From Bog-756 sp035531955 (GTDB taxonomy: Bacteria; Actinomycetota; Acidimicrobiia; Acidimicrobiales; RAAP-2), in the NCBI GenBank assembly GCA_035531955.1, contig DATKRZ010000039.1, positions 77,792-141,791 on the forward strand: a stretch of 64,000 nucleotides of DNA, given 5' to 3'. The notes beneath the pieces are model-generated. The model searched no databases, had not been told where the DNA came from, and worked only from the letters and a program-made list of their open reading frames with translations. Each line of letters begins with the position of its first letter. Position 1 is the stretch's first letter. Both the position numbers and the translations under genes were made by a program. Below are positions 43,749-53,963 of this stretch, piece by piece.

Positions 43749-43752
<4 letters not shown>
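43447..43752 (+). CDS. cysO: CysO-like sulfur-carrier protein (MoaD/ThiS fold) with C-terminal extension
   Basis: A 101-residue ubiquitin-like protein. GTG 43447 follows GAGGAG. The MoaD/ThiS fold shows VNVYLNDDDVRYM and the end DEISILPAVAGG, where the GlyGly carboxyl (residues 90-91) carries sulfur as thiocarboxylate. CysO usually stops there; here ten residues follow, AVGDRALRPR. The gene overlaps cysM by four bases (ATGA), so the extension might be a side effect of that overlap or a real precursor needing cleavage by the nearby Mec protease. Confidence 0.9.
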
Positions 43753-44696
<944 letters not shown>

Positions 44697-44746
44697 GACG
44701 GCGACCCGGGCGATCGCCATCGCCAGGGCACCGTTAGTCTTCACGC

Positions 44747-45523
44747 ATGGCCGGGCCTCCCACCCCGCAGCGCCGGTCGGAGGCGGTCCCGTCTGCCGAA
44801 GCCGGCCTGTCGCTCACGGTGCTCGGCTGCGACGGGAGCTGGACCGGGCCCGATGGCGCCGGCAGTGGCTACCTGGTGGCCTCAGGGGGGACCAACCTGC
44901 TCGTGGATGCCGGGCCCGGCACCTTTTCCCGACTTCAGCGGCACCTCGACCCGGGGTCGATCGATGCCGTTTTCATCTCCCACCACCATCCGGACCACTG
45001 GACCGACCTCTACCCCTTGGCCACCCACTCCCAGTTCGTGCTGGGCCGATTCGGCATCCCCGTCCTCGCTCCCTCCGGCTTTGCCGAGCGGGCCGGGATC
45101 CGGGATTCGCCAGCCTTCGATTGGCGTCCGGTGGCCGACGGGGGAGCAGCCCGCTTCGGCGCCCTCGGTCTCACCTTCCATCGCACCGACCACAGCTTCG
45201 AGACCCTGGCCGTACGCATCGACGGAGGCTCCCGGTCCCTGGGCTACTCTGCCGACACCGGTCCCGCCTGGCCGTTGGCCGAGCTCGGGTCCGGGCTCGG
45301 CCTCGTACTATGCGAGGCGACCTACACCAGCGAGCATGAAGGGACTGCCGGCCATATGAGCGGACGTCAGGCAGGGTCCCAGGGGCGAGCTGCGGGCGCC
45401 GAGCGCCTCGTGATCACCCATCGATGGCCGACGATTGACGCCGCCGCCGTGGCCTCCGAGGCCGAGATGTCGTTCGGCGCCCCTGTCGAACAGGCCGCGA
45501 TCGGAAAGGAATTCGTACTGTGA
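44747..45523 (+). CDS. MBL-fold metallo-hydrolase (Rv1339-like)
   Basis: A 258-residue metallo-beta-lactamase-fold enzyme. HHHPDH (H79-H81-D83-H84) is the dinuclear-metal motif, with further ligands at TFHRTDH and the Asp of YSADTGPAW. The N-terminus LTVLGCDGSWTGPDGAGSGYLV and gene order match Rv1339 of M. tuberculosis, reported as a cyclic-nucleotide phosphodiesterase of this fold. An RNase Z-like role is the alternative. Its stop codon overlaps the rph start by four bases (GTGA), so the two are coupled. Confidence 0.85.
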   Translation: MAGPPTPQRRSEAVPSAEAGLSLTVLGCDGSWTGPDGAGSGYLVASGGTNLLVDAGPGTFSRLQRHLDPGSIDAVFISHHHPDHWTDLYPLATHSQFVLGRFGIPVLAPSGFAERAGIRDSPAFDWRPVADGGAARFGALGLTFHRTDHSFETLAVRIDGGSRSLGYSADTGPAWPLAELGSGLGLVLCEATYTSEHEGTAGHMSGRQAGSQGRAAGAERLVITHRWPTIDAAAVASEAEMSFGAPVEQAAIGKEFVL

Positions 45524-46284
45524 GCAACGGAACCACCGCTCGACCTACCACCGACCGCGGGGATGGTCGGGCCACCGACGAACTGCGGCCAGCGGAATTC
45601 GAGCGGGACTTCACTGTCTTCGCACCCGGCTCCGTCCTGGTCTCGATGGGGCGAACCCGCGTGCTGTGCACCGCCTCGGTGGAGGAACGGGTGCCGCCCT
45701 GGATGCGGGGCAGCGGCAAGGGATGGGTAACCGCCGAATATTCCCTCCTGCCCGGCTCCACCGGCGAGCGGGTATCGCGCGAGGCCGCTAAGGGGAAGCA
45801 GTCCGGGCGGACCCAGGAGATCCAGCGGCTCATCGGCCGGTCGTTGCGTTCGGTGTGCGACATGGCCGTCCTGGGCGAGTTGCAGATCACCGTGGACTGC
45901 GACGTCCTCCAGGCCGACGGCGGAACCCGGACCGCATCGATCTGCGGCGCCTACGTCGCGCTGCACGATGCGCTGACCAGACTCATCCAGAAGGGAGCAT
46001 TGCGCGTCAATCCCCTGACCGAGGCGGTGGCCGCCGTGTCGGTCGGGGTGGTCGACGGGGTGTGCATGCTCGATCTGCCGTACGAAGAGGACAGTCGGGC
46101 CGAGGTGGACATGAACGTGGTGATGACCTCATCGGGCCGGTTCATCGAGGTGCAGGGGACCGCCGAGGGGATGCCGTTCACCAAGGGGGAGTTGGACGAG
46201 ATGCTCAGCCTGGCCGAGCACGGGATCGCCCACCTGCTCGATCTCCAGACCGAGACGCTGGCGAAGCCCCCGTCCCCCCGCTGA
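45520..46284 (+). CDS. rph: ribonuclease PH
   Basis: A 254-residue 3'-5' phosphorolytic exoribonuclease that trims tRNA 3' ends. It starts with GTG 45520 and contains the conserved GRTRVLCTASVEERVPPWMRGSGKGWVTAEYSLLPG segment (residues 45-80), RGR-like QEIQRLIGRSLRSV, and the catalytic Asp region DCDVLQADGGTRTASI. The last part GTAEGMPFTKGELDEML is also typical. The first 20 residues are a variable extension. rdgB follows after 3 bp. Confidence 0.96.
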   Translation: MSNGTTARPTTDRGDGRATDELRPAEFERDFTVFAPGSVLVSMGRTRVLCTASVEERVPPWMRGSGKGWVTAEYSLLPGSTGERVSREAAKGKQSGRTQEIQRLIGRSLRSVCDMAVLGELQITVDCDVLQADGGTRTASICGAYVALHDALTRLIQKGALRVNPLTEAVAAVSVGVVDGVCMLDLPYEEDSRAEVDMNVVMTSSGRFIEVQGTAEGMPFTKGELDEMLSLAEHGIAHLLDLQTETLAKPPSPR

Positions 46285-46287
46285 CGG

Positions 46288-46905
46288 ATGGCACCGCTCC
46301 AGCTGGTGATGGCCAGCGCCAATCCCGACAAGGCGGCGGAGATCAGGGCGATCCTGGGGACGGTCCCCGGGTTGGTCCTGCACCCCCGGCCCGCCGAAGT
46401 CCCCGATGTCGAAGAGACCGGCGACACCCTGGTCGACAACGCCCGTCTGAAGGCGTTCGCCATCGTGGATGTCACGGGCATGGCCGCCGTCGCCGACGAC
46501 ACCGGTCTCGAGGTCGAGTCCCTGGGGGGTGCCCCGGGGGTCTACTCGGCCCGCTACTCCGGCGAGCACGCCAGCTATGCCGAGAACGTGGCGAAGCTGC
46601 TCGGCGAGCTGGACAGGGCCGGCGCCGACTCGCCCGAATGCAGGAGGGCGCGGTTCCGCTCGGTGGCCCTCGTCGGATTTCCCGATGGGAGCGAGGTGTG
46701 GGCCGAGGGCGAAGTGGCCGGAGTAATCACCGCACAGGTGGTCGGCGACTCTGGTTTCGGCTATGACCCGGTCTTCGCACCGGACGGCTGCCAGGGTCGC
46801 ACATTCGCACAGATGGACCCGTCGGAGAAGCACCGGATCTCGCACCGCGGCCGGGCCTTCCGGGCCCTCGCCGAGCGCCTGGGAGCGGGCCCGGGTGCAC
46901 CTTGA
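46288..46905 (+). CDS. rdgB: XTP/dITP diphosphatase (RdgB/HAM1)
   Basis: A 205-residue non-canonical purine NTP pyrophosphatase that removes XTP and dITP from the nucleotide pool. SANPDKAAEIRAIL opens the fold, ADDTGLEVESLGGAPGVYSARYSG holds the catalytic Asp and substrate loop, and GFGYDPVFAPDG, AQMDPSEKHRISHRGRA complete the family pattern. It directly follows rph, an order common in bacteria. Confidence 0.95.
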   Translation: MAPLQLVMASANPDKAAEIRAILGTVPGLVLHPRPAEVPDVEETGDTLVDNARLKAFAIVDVTGMAAVADDTGLEVESLGGAPGVYSARYSGEHASYAENVAKLLGELDRAGADSPECRRARFRSVALVGFPDGSEVWAEGEVAGVITAQVVGDSGFGYDPVFAPDGCQGRTFAQMDPSEKHRISHRGRAFRALAERLGAGPGAP

Positions 46906-46957
46906 TCCGGGTGCCCACGGGTAGCTTGAGGGTCGACCAGAGCATGGAGGCCCTCTC

Positions 46958-47521
46958 GTGAGCGACGTGTCGCAGGGACCCGGTTGGTGGCTCGCGTCGG
47001 ACGGGAAGTGGTACTCGCCCGAGCAGGCGCCGGGGTTGGTTCCGGGGGCGGCGGCGATCGAATCGCCCCAGTCGCCGGACACCGGGCTCCCGACCGGCCA
47101 AGCCTCCTGGGCGCCACCGGAGGCGGCCGGGTACGGTCCCCTCCCGGGCATGTCGGGCCCTCCCGGCTCTGGGGCCCCGGTCAGTCCGGGGTATGGCTTC
47201 CCTCCGCCGGGGCCCGGTTACGGATATCCGCCGGTGAGCACGACGAACGGGCTGGCCGTTGCCTCGTTGGTGTGCTCATTCTTCTTCTGGCTCTCCGGAA
47301 TCGGGTCCGTCCTGGCCATCGTCTTCGGGTTCATCGCCCGCTCACAGATCAAACGGTCCGGGGGCACCCAGCAGGGTGCGGGATTGGCCCTGGCCGGGAT
47401 CATCATCGGCTTCGCCGGGATCATCATCGGAATCGGCGCCGTCGTGGCCATCGCCTTCCTCGTCCGCCACTGCGATCAGACCGGGAACTGCACCTTCAAC
47501 ACCCTGCACACCGGGAACTGA
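46958..47521 (+). CDS. DUF4190 membrane protein with an N-terminal DUF2510-like motif
   Basis: A 187-residue membrane protein. The N-terminus PGWWLASDGKWYSPEQ matches DUF2510, a short motif frequent in actinobacterial envelope proteins. A Pro/Gly-rich linker (about residues 25-90) leads to two transmembrane segments, LAVASLVCSFFFWLSGIGSVLAIVFG and GLALAGIIIGFAGIIIGIGAVV region, linked by a cytoplasmic RSQIKRSGG, typical of DUF4190. GTG 46958 is the start. Function unknown; perhaps envelope-linked. Confidence 0.8.
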   Translation: MSDVSQGPGWWLASDGKWYSPEQAPGLVPGAAAIESPQSPDTGLPTGQASWAPPEAAGYGPLPGMSGPPGSGAPVSPGYGFPPPGPGYGYPPVSTTNGLAVASLVCSFFFWLSGIGSVLAIVFGFIARSQIKRSGGTQQGAGLALAGIIIGFAGIIIGIGAVVAIAFLVRHCDQTGNCTFNTLHTGN

Positions 47522-47539
47522 CCGAGTTTCGACGCCCGA

Positions 47540-48400
47540 TCAGGCCACCCCGTTGTGCCCGGGGTCGTCCGTGTGCTCGGTGGGTGCCCACGGGTCATCG
47601 GTGATCGGAGGGGGCATCATGGCCACCTCGGCCAGGCTGCTCACCGGGACATCGCCGGCGCCGTCCATGGTGACCGGGCGTGACGGGGCACCGGGTTGGA
47701 CGGCGTACTCGGCATACTTGGCCGGCAATCCCGAACGAGGTGGCGGCGGCAGGGTTCCGATGCCGGCGGTGGGGCCACCCCCGCTCACGGCTCCGGGAGC
47801 ATCTCCGATGACATCGTGCGCACCCGGGGCCGGATCCAGTGCGATGAGCCCCGCCGTGTACAGGTCGCGGAGGGTTCGGAGGCCGACGATGTGTTCACCG
47901 CCGATCTGTTCGAGCACCTCCTTGACCGTGTGGCCACCGTTGCCGACGGCGGTCAGCACCCGCCACTGGTCGCTACGGATCTGGATGTCATGGTTGGGAG
48001 CGGTGGGGGACAGGGTCACCTCCGACTCGAGCGGGATGACTCGGCGGATCTCCCGCCACTCCTCGACCTGGGGACGAACCTCGTTCAGCACCGCCGCCAC
48101 CGGCACGGTCGGCTGTCCGCTCGACGAGGTCAACCCCACGGTGAAGTGGAGCCAGCCGTCGGTGGCGCAGGCCAGTTCGAATACCGCCTGGCCGATGGTC
48201 GTCGCCGTACCGACCTGGGCATTGGAGAGGTTGCCGTCCGCCAGCCACAACCTGCCGTCGATCTGGTCGCTGACCACCCGTACTTCACCAGTCTGCGAAG
48301 TGTAGGCAAGGAGTGAAAGGACATCGGACAGCTTGAACACCGACAGTGATCCGACCAGAGACGCCGTAGGCGTCTCCTCGGGGGACTTCGATGAACTCAT
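47540..48400 (-). CDS. DUF4388-domain protein
   Basis: A 286-residue protein. ATG 48400 follows AAAGGAG at ideal spacing. The DUF4388 region (about residues 14-110) begins LVGSLSVFKLSDVLSLLAYTSQTGEVRVV and continues through DGRLWLADGNLSNAQVG. DUF4388 is common in signalling and gliding proteins as a PatA-like module. A winged-helix-like stretch (HTVKEVLEQIGGEHIVGLRTLRDLYTAGLI) follows, then a Pro-rich tail that is disordered. Likely cytoplasmic regulatory adaptor. Confidence 0.8.
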   Translation of the reverse strand: MSSSKSPEETPTASLVGSLSVFKLSDVLSLLAYTSQTGEVRVVSDQIDGRLWLADGNLSNAQVGTATTIGQAVFELACATDGWLHFTVGLTSSSGQPTVPVAAVLNEVRPQVEEWREIRRVIPLESEVTLSPTAPNHDIQIRSDQWRVLTAVGNGGHTVKEVLEQIGGEHIVGLRTLRDLYTAGLIALDPAPGAHDVIGDAPGAVSGGGPTAGIGTLPPPPRSGLPAKYAEYAVQPGAPSRPVTMDGAGDVPVSSLAEVAMMPPPITDDPWAPTEHTDDPGHNGVA

Positions 48401-48715
48401 GGTCGGCTCCTTTCGGATTGCGGTCGACCCGGGGGAGGGTCCCGCAGGGGGTTTCGCCGTTCCACCCTCGCCGCCGTTCGGTGCGCCGCGGAGAGATTCG
48501 GCTGATGGGTCGCCAAGGCGGTCCGACCCGACGCCCTGGCCGTCACTTGATGGTTCCCGCAGGGACCGTCTCCTCCTGGCCATCGCCCATGCCCTTCGGT
48601 CGAAACTGCCTGGCCAAATCAGCGTAACCGCATTTGGTGAAGAACTCCACACTGGGAGTGGTCGGCGGCCCACCTCCGATCACGGCCCTCACCCTCGGCC
48701 GGCTGGTCAAGGAGG
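48401..48715. other. intergenic region containing one weak small ORF
   Basis: About 315 bases between the DUF4388 gene start and the L,D-transpeptidase stop codon. The clearest open frame is on the minus strand, 48683 to 48543 (GTG start after GAGGGTGAGGGC), coding 46 residues with SVEFFTKCGYADLARQF. Its third-position GC is lower than neighbours and no family is known, so it is not called as a gene. Confidence 0.35.
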
Positions 48716-49903
48716 TCAGGAGACGGTCACCAGGGTGCCGATCGGGGTGAGGGGGTACACCACCGCGGCATTGGCCGGAGGCATCTCGACACAGCCGACG
48801 CTCTGGGGTGTTCCGTAGCTGCTCCGCACGAAGCCGTGGAGGGCGTCCCCACCGTTGAAGTAGCTCACCCACGGAATGCCCGGGTCGGAATACTTGGACC
48901 CGTCGGGATTGGTGCCGGACATGGTGGTCACCTGGTAGCGCACGTAGACAGGGAAGGTTCCCGAGTCCGTGGGGGCTGCGGCCACACCGGTGTTGGCCCT
49001 CGTCGAATAGACCTCGGCCCCGTTGCTGTAGACCGTGGCGGTCTCGGGGATGGCCTTCGACACATAGACGTAGTTGTAGGGGGCCGGGTCCATCGTTCCC
49101 GCGGCCGCGTCGGCCAGCAATTGTTCCCATACGGTCGGGCCGGCCTGACCGTCGGTCTTCATGTTGTGCTGGGACTCGAAGGCCATGACCGCGCCCTTGG
49201 TGATCTGGTTGGCGGAGCCCACGGTCCACTGCCCCTCGAGGGATGCCGGCTCACTCCAGCGCCAGCTGAACGAACCCTCCTGCGCCTGTGCGGCCTCCTG
49301 AGAGGCAGCCAGCGGACCGGCGGGGGTGAAGCTGACCGGGAGATAGCCCAACTGGGCCAGGAGCTGCTGCAGCCGGAGCGTACTGCCGTCCGCCACCGTG
49401 AAACGAACCGATGACGGCCGGTCCAGCTTTCTGCCGGCCACGCTGACCAGTCCCCCCTCCCCACCGGGAATCGAGATCGTCTCGGTGGCCAGGGGCACGA
49501 GCGGTGCCGAGGCTACGAAGGTGAAGGTATCGGGGGTCACCACCTGCCAGGAGCCGGCGACCGCCGGGCTGAGCGACGGGGTGGGCGAGTGGGGGCTGAT
49601 GGGAGCGGAGAGCCGCACCGACAGCGTGGCGTCGCTCGGAATCTGGGTCGTCCCGTCGGCGGGGGTCACCGAGACCACGCTCAGCGGACCGGGATCGGTG
49701 GCGGCGGCCACCGCGCCGGCCGCGGTCGACGGCGGGGAGGCGACGGCCCGGCTGCCCGGGGCGCGGAGTGCGAATGCCGCCACACCGACACCGACCCCGA
49801 GCACGGCCACCGCTGCCAGGCCCACACCGATCGCGCCCCCCCTACGCCCTGTGCGAGGAGGCGGCGAACCCGGTGATCTCGAATGTGCGTGCGCTGCCGG
49901 CAT
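48716..49903 (-). CDS. L,D-transpeptidase with Ig-like and peptidoglycan-binding domains
   Basis: A 395-residue cell-wall cross-linking enzyme. ATG 49903 follows GAGGAGAGG. After a basic leader and one transmembrane segment (GGAIGVGLAAVAVLGVGVGVAA), an Ig-like domain (about residues 75-175) precedes a peptidoglycan-binding-like region (LRLQQLLAQLGYLP...MAFESQHNM). The YkuD domain (last 130 residues) has HGFVRSSYGTPQSVGCVEM, with catalytic Cys and upstream His. It forms 3-3 cross-links between mDAP residues. The arrangement resembles actinobacterial LdtA-type enzymes. Confidence 0.87.
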   Translation of the reverse strand: MPAAHAHSRSPGSPPPRTGRRGGAIGVGLAAVAVLGVGVGVAAFALRAPGSRAVASPPSTAAGAVAAATDPGPLSVVSVTPADGTTQIPSDATLSVRLSAPISPHSPTPSLSPAVAGSWQVVTPDTFTFVASAPLVPLATETISIPGGEGGLVSVAGRKLDRPSSVRFTVADGSTLRLQQLLAQLGYLPVSFTPAGPLAASQEAAQAQEGSFSWRWSEPASLEGQWTVGSANQITKGAVMAFESQHNMKTDGQAGPTVWEQLLADAAAGTMDPAPYNYVYVSKAIPETATVYSNGAEVYSTRANTGVAAAPTDSGTFPVYVRYQVTTMSGTNPDGSKYSDPGIPWVSYFNGGDALHGFVRSSYGTPQSVGCVEMPPANAAVVYPLTPIGTLVTVS

Positions 49904-50008
49904 CCCTCTCCTCGCTCGGGGAATTCTACCAGCAGAGGGGGCGATCAAGCCCCAATTCGGGCGAGGGCCCCGGGTGGGCCACAAAGCCCCGATGCATCCA
50001 CCGGCGTT

Positions 50009-52378
50009 TCAGTCGGCCGGTCTGGCCCTGATCCGCTCCGCAATGGCCAACTCGAGGTCGGAGATCAGCTGGGGATCCGTCAGCTTTCTTCCGTCGGGGC
50101 CACGCACGTAGAAGGCGTCGACAACGGCCGACCCGAACGTCGACACCTTGGCCGAGATGACATCGAGTTGGTGGTCGACCAGCGCCTGCGTGATGCGATG
50201 GAGCTGCCCGACGACGTCCTCGGCCCGCACCTCGACCACCGTGGACGTTGCCGAGGCATTGTTGTCCACCGTCACCTGGGTGGACACCAGGTGAGGCGTG
50301 ACGGCTCGGCGGTCGGCCCGGTAGGTCCGAGCCCGTTCGGCCAGCTGGGCCTCGATGGAGAGCTTCCCCGCCATGATCGCGGCCAGATCGTCGGCCAGCC
50401 GGGCGACCGGAGGCCATCGGCCCCTGGACGGCTCCACGGTGAAGATGTCGACCGCGACGCCGTCCTCTCCGGCGACGACGGCCGAGCGCACATTCAGCCC
50501 GCGCATGGCCAGTGCCCCGGTGACCTCGGCGAGCAGTCCCGACCGGTCGGGTGCCACCACGGTGACCACCGGGTCGTCGATCGAGATCGCCGGTACCCGG
50601 CGGGAGCGGACGGTCTCCATGATCACCCGGAGCTCGTCGGTCAGCCACGGGGTCGGCACCGTGGCGGGCTCGCCGGCCAGCAGCCGGGCGGTGCGTTCGA
50701 CGAGCTCGGCGATCAGACCCGCCTTCCAGGGCCCCCACGCCGACGGACCGGTGGCCAGACTGTCTGCTTCGACCAGCGCGGCCAGCAGCTCGAGTGTGGA
50801 TCGGCTGCCGACCTCCTTCGCCACCCGTTCGGCGGTCGCCGGATCGTCGAGGTCCCGACGGGTGGCCGTGTCGGGAAGCAGCAGATGAAGGCGCACCAGG
50901 GTGACCAGGGTGTCGACGTCGTCCTCGGGAAGCCCGATCCGGTGCCCGATGTCGGCGACGATGCCCATGCCCACCTCGGTATGGTCCCCGGCGAATCCCT
51001 TCCCGATGTCGTGGAGGAGGGTACCGATCAACAGGAGGTCGACCCGGCCGACCCGGTGCGACAACGTGGCGGCATTGGCCGTGGCCTCGAGGAGATGGCG
51101 GTCAACGGTGAAGCGGTGATACGGGTTTCGCTGGGGCTTGTTGCGGACCGCGGTCCATTCGGGCAGGTAGCGCTCGATGATCCGGCGCTGGTCGAGCGCC
51201 TCGAGGGCGGCGATTGCCGGCGGTCCGGTGGCGAGCACGCGCACCATGGCGCCCCGTAGGCTGTCGGGCCAGGGCACCGGCGGCGGCGGTGCCTTGCGGC
51301 CCAGGAGGTTGAGGGCATCCCGGGCGATGGGCAGGTTCCTCTCGGCGGCCACCGCCGCCAACCGCAACGAGAGCGAGGCGTCCGTGCTCGCGGTCGCCGT
51401 GTCGACCAGGACCACTTCGTCCTCGGTGACTCCGACCTCCGGATCGCCGGGGACGACCCGGACGGTGTCAGCTCGGCCCGACGAGCCATCCCGGCCGTCG
51501 GATCTCCTCCGCCGGCGAGCGGAACCCTGGGCGCGGGACCACGCTCCGCGCCGGCGCCAGGCATCGTCGGCCTCCCAGGCAATGGTGCGGCCGGCGGTGG
51601 CCACCGTCCCCATGAGCGAGTCGCTGTCCGGTTCCCCCAGGGACAGGGCCACTCCGTCCTGTTCCTGCAGGAGCAACTTGTTCTGCTCCCGGCCGGCATT
51701 CCTGTGCAGTTCGACCCGAATCGAGGTGAGGACTCCTCGGGCGTCGTCGATGGCCACGGTGTCCACGTAGTCGGCGAGCACCGGCACGGCACGCATCACG
51801 GCCATCAAAGCCGCGACGTCGCGAAGGCCTCCATGGGACTCCTTCAGGTCGGGTTCGAGGAGGAACCCGACATCGCCGAATGTCCGGCGCCGCTCGTCCA
51901 CCAGGTCGGCCAGCACTCCGAGCCAGGGGGGTTTCTGCTTCGACCATCGCTCGCGGGCGCCTTCGAGGACCGGTGCGGCCACTCGGGCGTCGCCGCACAC
52001 CACCCGGGCGTCCAGCAGGCCCAGGGCGACCCGCAGGTCGTCGCCGGCGACCTCCAAGACCTCGTTGGGGCGCCGGACGCTGTGGTCGAGGGAGATCCCC
52101 TCGTCCCAGACCGGGTACCAGATCCGGTCCGCGGTTGCCGAGATGTCCCTACGACCCCGGTGGATGAGCACGACGTCGAGATCACTGAACGGACACAACT
52201 CGGATCGGCCGTAGCCACCCACCGCCACCAGGGCCATCCCTCGCCCGTCCCCGCCGGTGGCGCGGTCGAACAGGCCGGTCAGCCACTCGTCAGCTGCGGC
52301 CGCGTAGGCCCGGCAGAAGGCATCCCCCCGCAGGTCCTCACGCTCGATGAGCGTCTGCCTTCGCGCACGCAGGGACAC
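50009..52378 (-). CDS. glnD: [protein-PII] uridylyltransferase GlnD
   Basis: A 789-residue bifunctional nitrogen sensor that modifies and demodifies PII. Order: nucleotidyltransferase domain with VGGYGRSELCPFSDLDVVLIHRG (metal Asp pair); a GlnE-like helical region; an HD hydrolase domain with LLIGTLLHDIGKGFAGDHTEVG; and two C-terminal ACT domains (about residues 620-770) that bind glutamine. GTG 52378 was chosen because the frame upstream has no homology. In actinobacteria glnD usually sits next to amtB-glnK; here neither adjoins. A short membrane protein gene is divergent. Confidence 0.93.
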   Translation of the reverse strand: MSLRARRQTLIEREDLRGDAFCRAYAAAADEWLTGLFDRATGGDGRGMALVAVGGYGRSELCPFSDLDVVLIHRGRRDISATADRIWYPVWDEGISLDHSVRRPNEVLEVAGDDLRVALGLLDARVVCGDARVAAPVLEGARERWSKQKPPWLGVLADLVDERRRTFGDVGFLLEPDLKESHGGLRDVAALMAVMRAVPVLADYVDTVAIDDARGVLTSIRVELHRNAGREQNKLLLQEQDGVALSLGEPDSDSLMGTVATAGRTIAWEADDAWRRRGAWSRAQGSARRRRRSDGRDGSSGRADTVRVVPGDPEVGVTEDEVVLVDTATASTDASLSLRLAAVAAERNLPIARDALNLLGRKAPPPPVPWPDSLRGAMVRVLATGPPAIAALEALDQRRIIERYLPEWTAVRNKPQRNPYHRFTVDRHLLEATANAATLSHRVGRVDLLLIGTLLHDIGKGFAGDHTEVGMGIVADIGHRIGLPEDDVDTLVTLVRLHLLLPDTATRRDLDDPATAERVAKEVGSRSTLELLAALVEADSLATGPSAWGPWKAGLIAELVERTARLLAGEPATVPTPWLTDELRVIMETVRSRRVPAISIDDPVVTVVAPDRSGLLAEVTGALAMRGLNVRSAVVAGEDGVAVDIFTVEPSRGRWPPVARLADDLAAIMAGKLSIEAQLAERARTYRADRRAVTPHLVSTQVTVDNNASATSTVVEVRAEDVVGQLHRITQALVDHQLDVISAKVSTFGSAVVDAFYVRGPDGRKLTDPQLISDLELAIAERIRARPAD

Positions 52379-52477
52379 GGCCGGACCGTACCACCGGCCA
52401 CCTCGGGGGATCCGATCGCCGCATCCGGGGACCTGGGCGACGGCCGCCAGCGATCTGGGGCGATTATCATTCACCCC

Positions 52478-52669
52478 ATGGAGCAGAACGGGCGCTCAGG
52501 CCTCAGCGTGTTCGACGGCGTCCTCATCGTCGGGGGCGGCATCATTGCCATCTTCGTGGCCTTCGCGGTGCTCAGCTTCGTGGCCGGCATCGTCTGGTTC
52601 GTGGTCAAGGTCGCCGTGGTGGTCGCCCTGGTCGCCCTGGTGGCCAAACTGGTGTTCCGCCGGCGATAG
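52478..52669 (+). CDS. small membrane protein
   Basis: A 63-residue protein with one or two transmembrane segments, VFDGVLIVGGGIIAIFVAFAVLSFVAGIVWF and VKVAVVVALVALVAKLVF region, and a basic FRRR end. It is divergent from glnD and converges on the GT4 glycosyltransferase gene. No family is recognised and function is unknown, but reading frame, hydrophobic pattern and positive-inside end are consistent with a real protein. Confidence 0.7.
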   Translation: MEQNGRSGLSVFDGVLIVGGGIIAIFVAFAVLSFVAGIVWFVVKVAVVVALVALVAKLVFRRR

Positions 52670-52689
52670 CCGGGTCGGTCGACCGGTTC

Positions 52690-53718
52690 CTAGGAGGCGA
52701 TCATCGACTCGAAGAACTCGATGTGCTCGGTCACCATGCGATTGGTCGAGAAGTAGCCCTCCACCGCCAATCGGCAGTCGGAGCGCTTCAACTCGCCGAG
52801 CCGGCCGATAGCCTCCACCATCTCTCCCTCGTCGTCGCAGAGGAACCCGGTGCGTCCGTGGTCGACCACCTCGGGAGCGGCTCCCTCCGGAAAGGCCAGG
52901 ACCGGTGTGCCGCAGGCCATCGCCTCGATCATCACCATGCCGAACGGCTCGTTCCACCTGATGGGGAAGAGGAGCGCAGCCGCTCCCGCCAGAAGCTCGA
53001 GCTTGCGCTCGTGGGAGACCTCGCCCAGGTAATGGGCGTCGTTGCCGAGCTGGGGCTCCACCTTCTCGGCGAAGTAGCTCAACTCCCACGGCTCGCGCAT
53101 CTTGGCGGCCAGCAGAATGCGGATCCCCGCCTTACGGGCCACCTCGACCGCCCGGTGCACCCCCTTGTCCTCGGCCATGCGGCCCAGGAACAGGACATAG
53201 GGACCATCCTGGTCCCCTCGTCCGTCACCCATTGGGAAGTGGGCCGCGTCCACGCCGTGGTGGATGACGCGGGCGATGGGGATCTCCGGGGCTGCCCGCC
53301 GCTGCGCGTGGGAGATGGCCACGATGGGGACCCGTTCGGCGTTCACCCGGTAGAGGTCGCTCAGCTCGTCATTGAACGGGCCATGGATGGTGGTGGCCAC
53401 CGGCAGGCCGGGGTAGTGCTCGGAGTGGAACGGTCCCATCACCGTGTGGTCGTGGACCACGTCGCAGTCGCGCAGCGCCTCGTAGGCATGGATGACGTGG
53501 CGGATCTCGGGGACGGCCATGCCGATGCGGGTTCCCTCGGCCTCCGGGAGGATCCACTTGCGCGGCACCGGACAGGTGGAGTCCCCGGTGGTGAACAGCA
53601 GGACGTCGTGCCCGGCACTCTGGAGGCCCCGGGCCAGCTGGTCCACCACCAGCTCGATGCCGCCATACAGCAGGGGAGGGATGGGAGTCCATGGCGGTGC
53701 GATCATTCCGATCCTCAT
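52690..53718 (-). CDS. GT4-family glycosyltransferase
   Basis: A 342-residue GT-B glycosyltransferase. ATG 53718 begins MRIGMIAPPW, the first beta strand; upstream in-frame starts add only four residues. YGGIELVVDQLARGL is the N-terminal donor-independent loop, and the C-terminal GT4 signatures are GRMAEDKGVHRAVEVA and the E-x7-E motif region EPFGMVMIEAMACGTPVLAF. It likely uses a nucleotide-sugar to extend a lipid or glycan at the cytoplasmic face. Acceptor unknown. Confidence 0.88.
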   Translation of the reverse strand: MRIGMIAPPWTPIPPLLYGGIELVVDQLARGLQSAGHDVLLFTTGDSTCPVPRKWILPEAEGTRIGMAVPEIRHVIHAYEALRDCDVVHDHTVMGPFHSEHYPGLPVATTIHGPFNDELSDLYRVNAERVPIVAISHAQRRAAPEIPIARVIHHGVDAAHFPMGDGRGDQDGPYVLFLGRMAEDKGVHRAVEVARKAGIRILLAAKMREPWELSYFAEKVEPQLGNDAHYLGEVSHERKLELLAGAAALLFPIRWNEPFGMVMIEAMACGTPVLAFPEGAAPEVVDHGRTGFLCDDEGEMVEAIGRLGELKRSDCRLAVEGYFSTNRMVTEHIEFFESMIAS

Positions 53719-53768
53719 GGAGAGATTCAAGCATCCCGACGGGGGAGGGTAGGATCGCCGGACGCCAC

Positions 53769-53840
53769 GGCGGCGTGGCCGAGTGGTTTAGGCAGGGGCC
53801 TGCAAAGCCCCGTACGGCGGTTCGATTCCGCCCGCCGCCT
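53769..53840 (+). tRNA. tRNA-Cys(GCA)
   Basis: A complete 72-nt cloverleaf: acceptor GGCGGCG/CGCCGCC, D arm with GGTTTA loop, anticodon stem GGGGC/GCCCC with loop CTGCAAA (anticodon GCA), T stem GGCGG/CCGCC, and discriminator U, which is the Cys identity base. CCA is not encoded. Confidence 0.95.
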
Positions 53841-53963
53841 CCGATTGCCCCTGACCGTGCATGGCCTTCCGGTACTCGGCCGTTGATCCAGGATGCCCGA
53901 CCACGGCAAACGATGAGCCCTGTCGGGCCGGCCGATGGGGCCGCCGGTGGGGTGGTGCCGGCC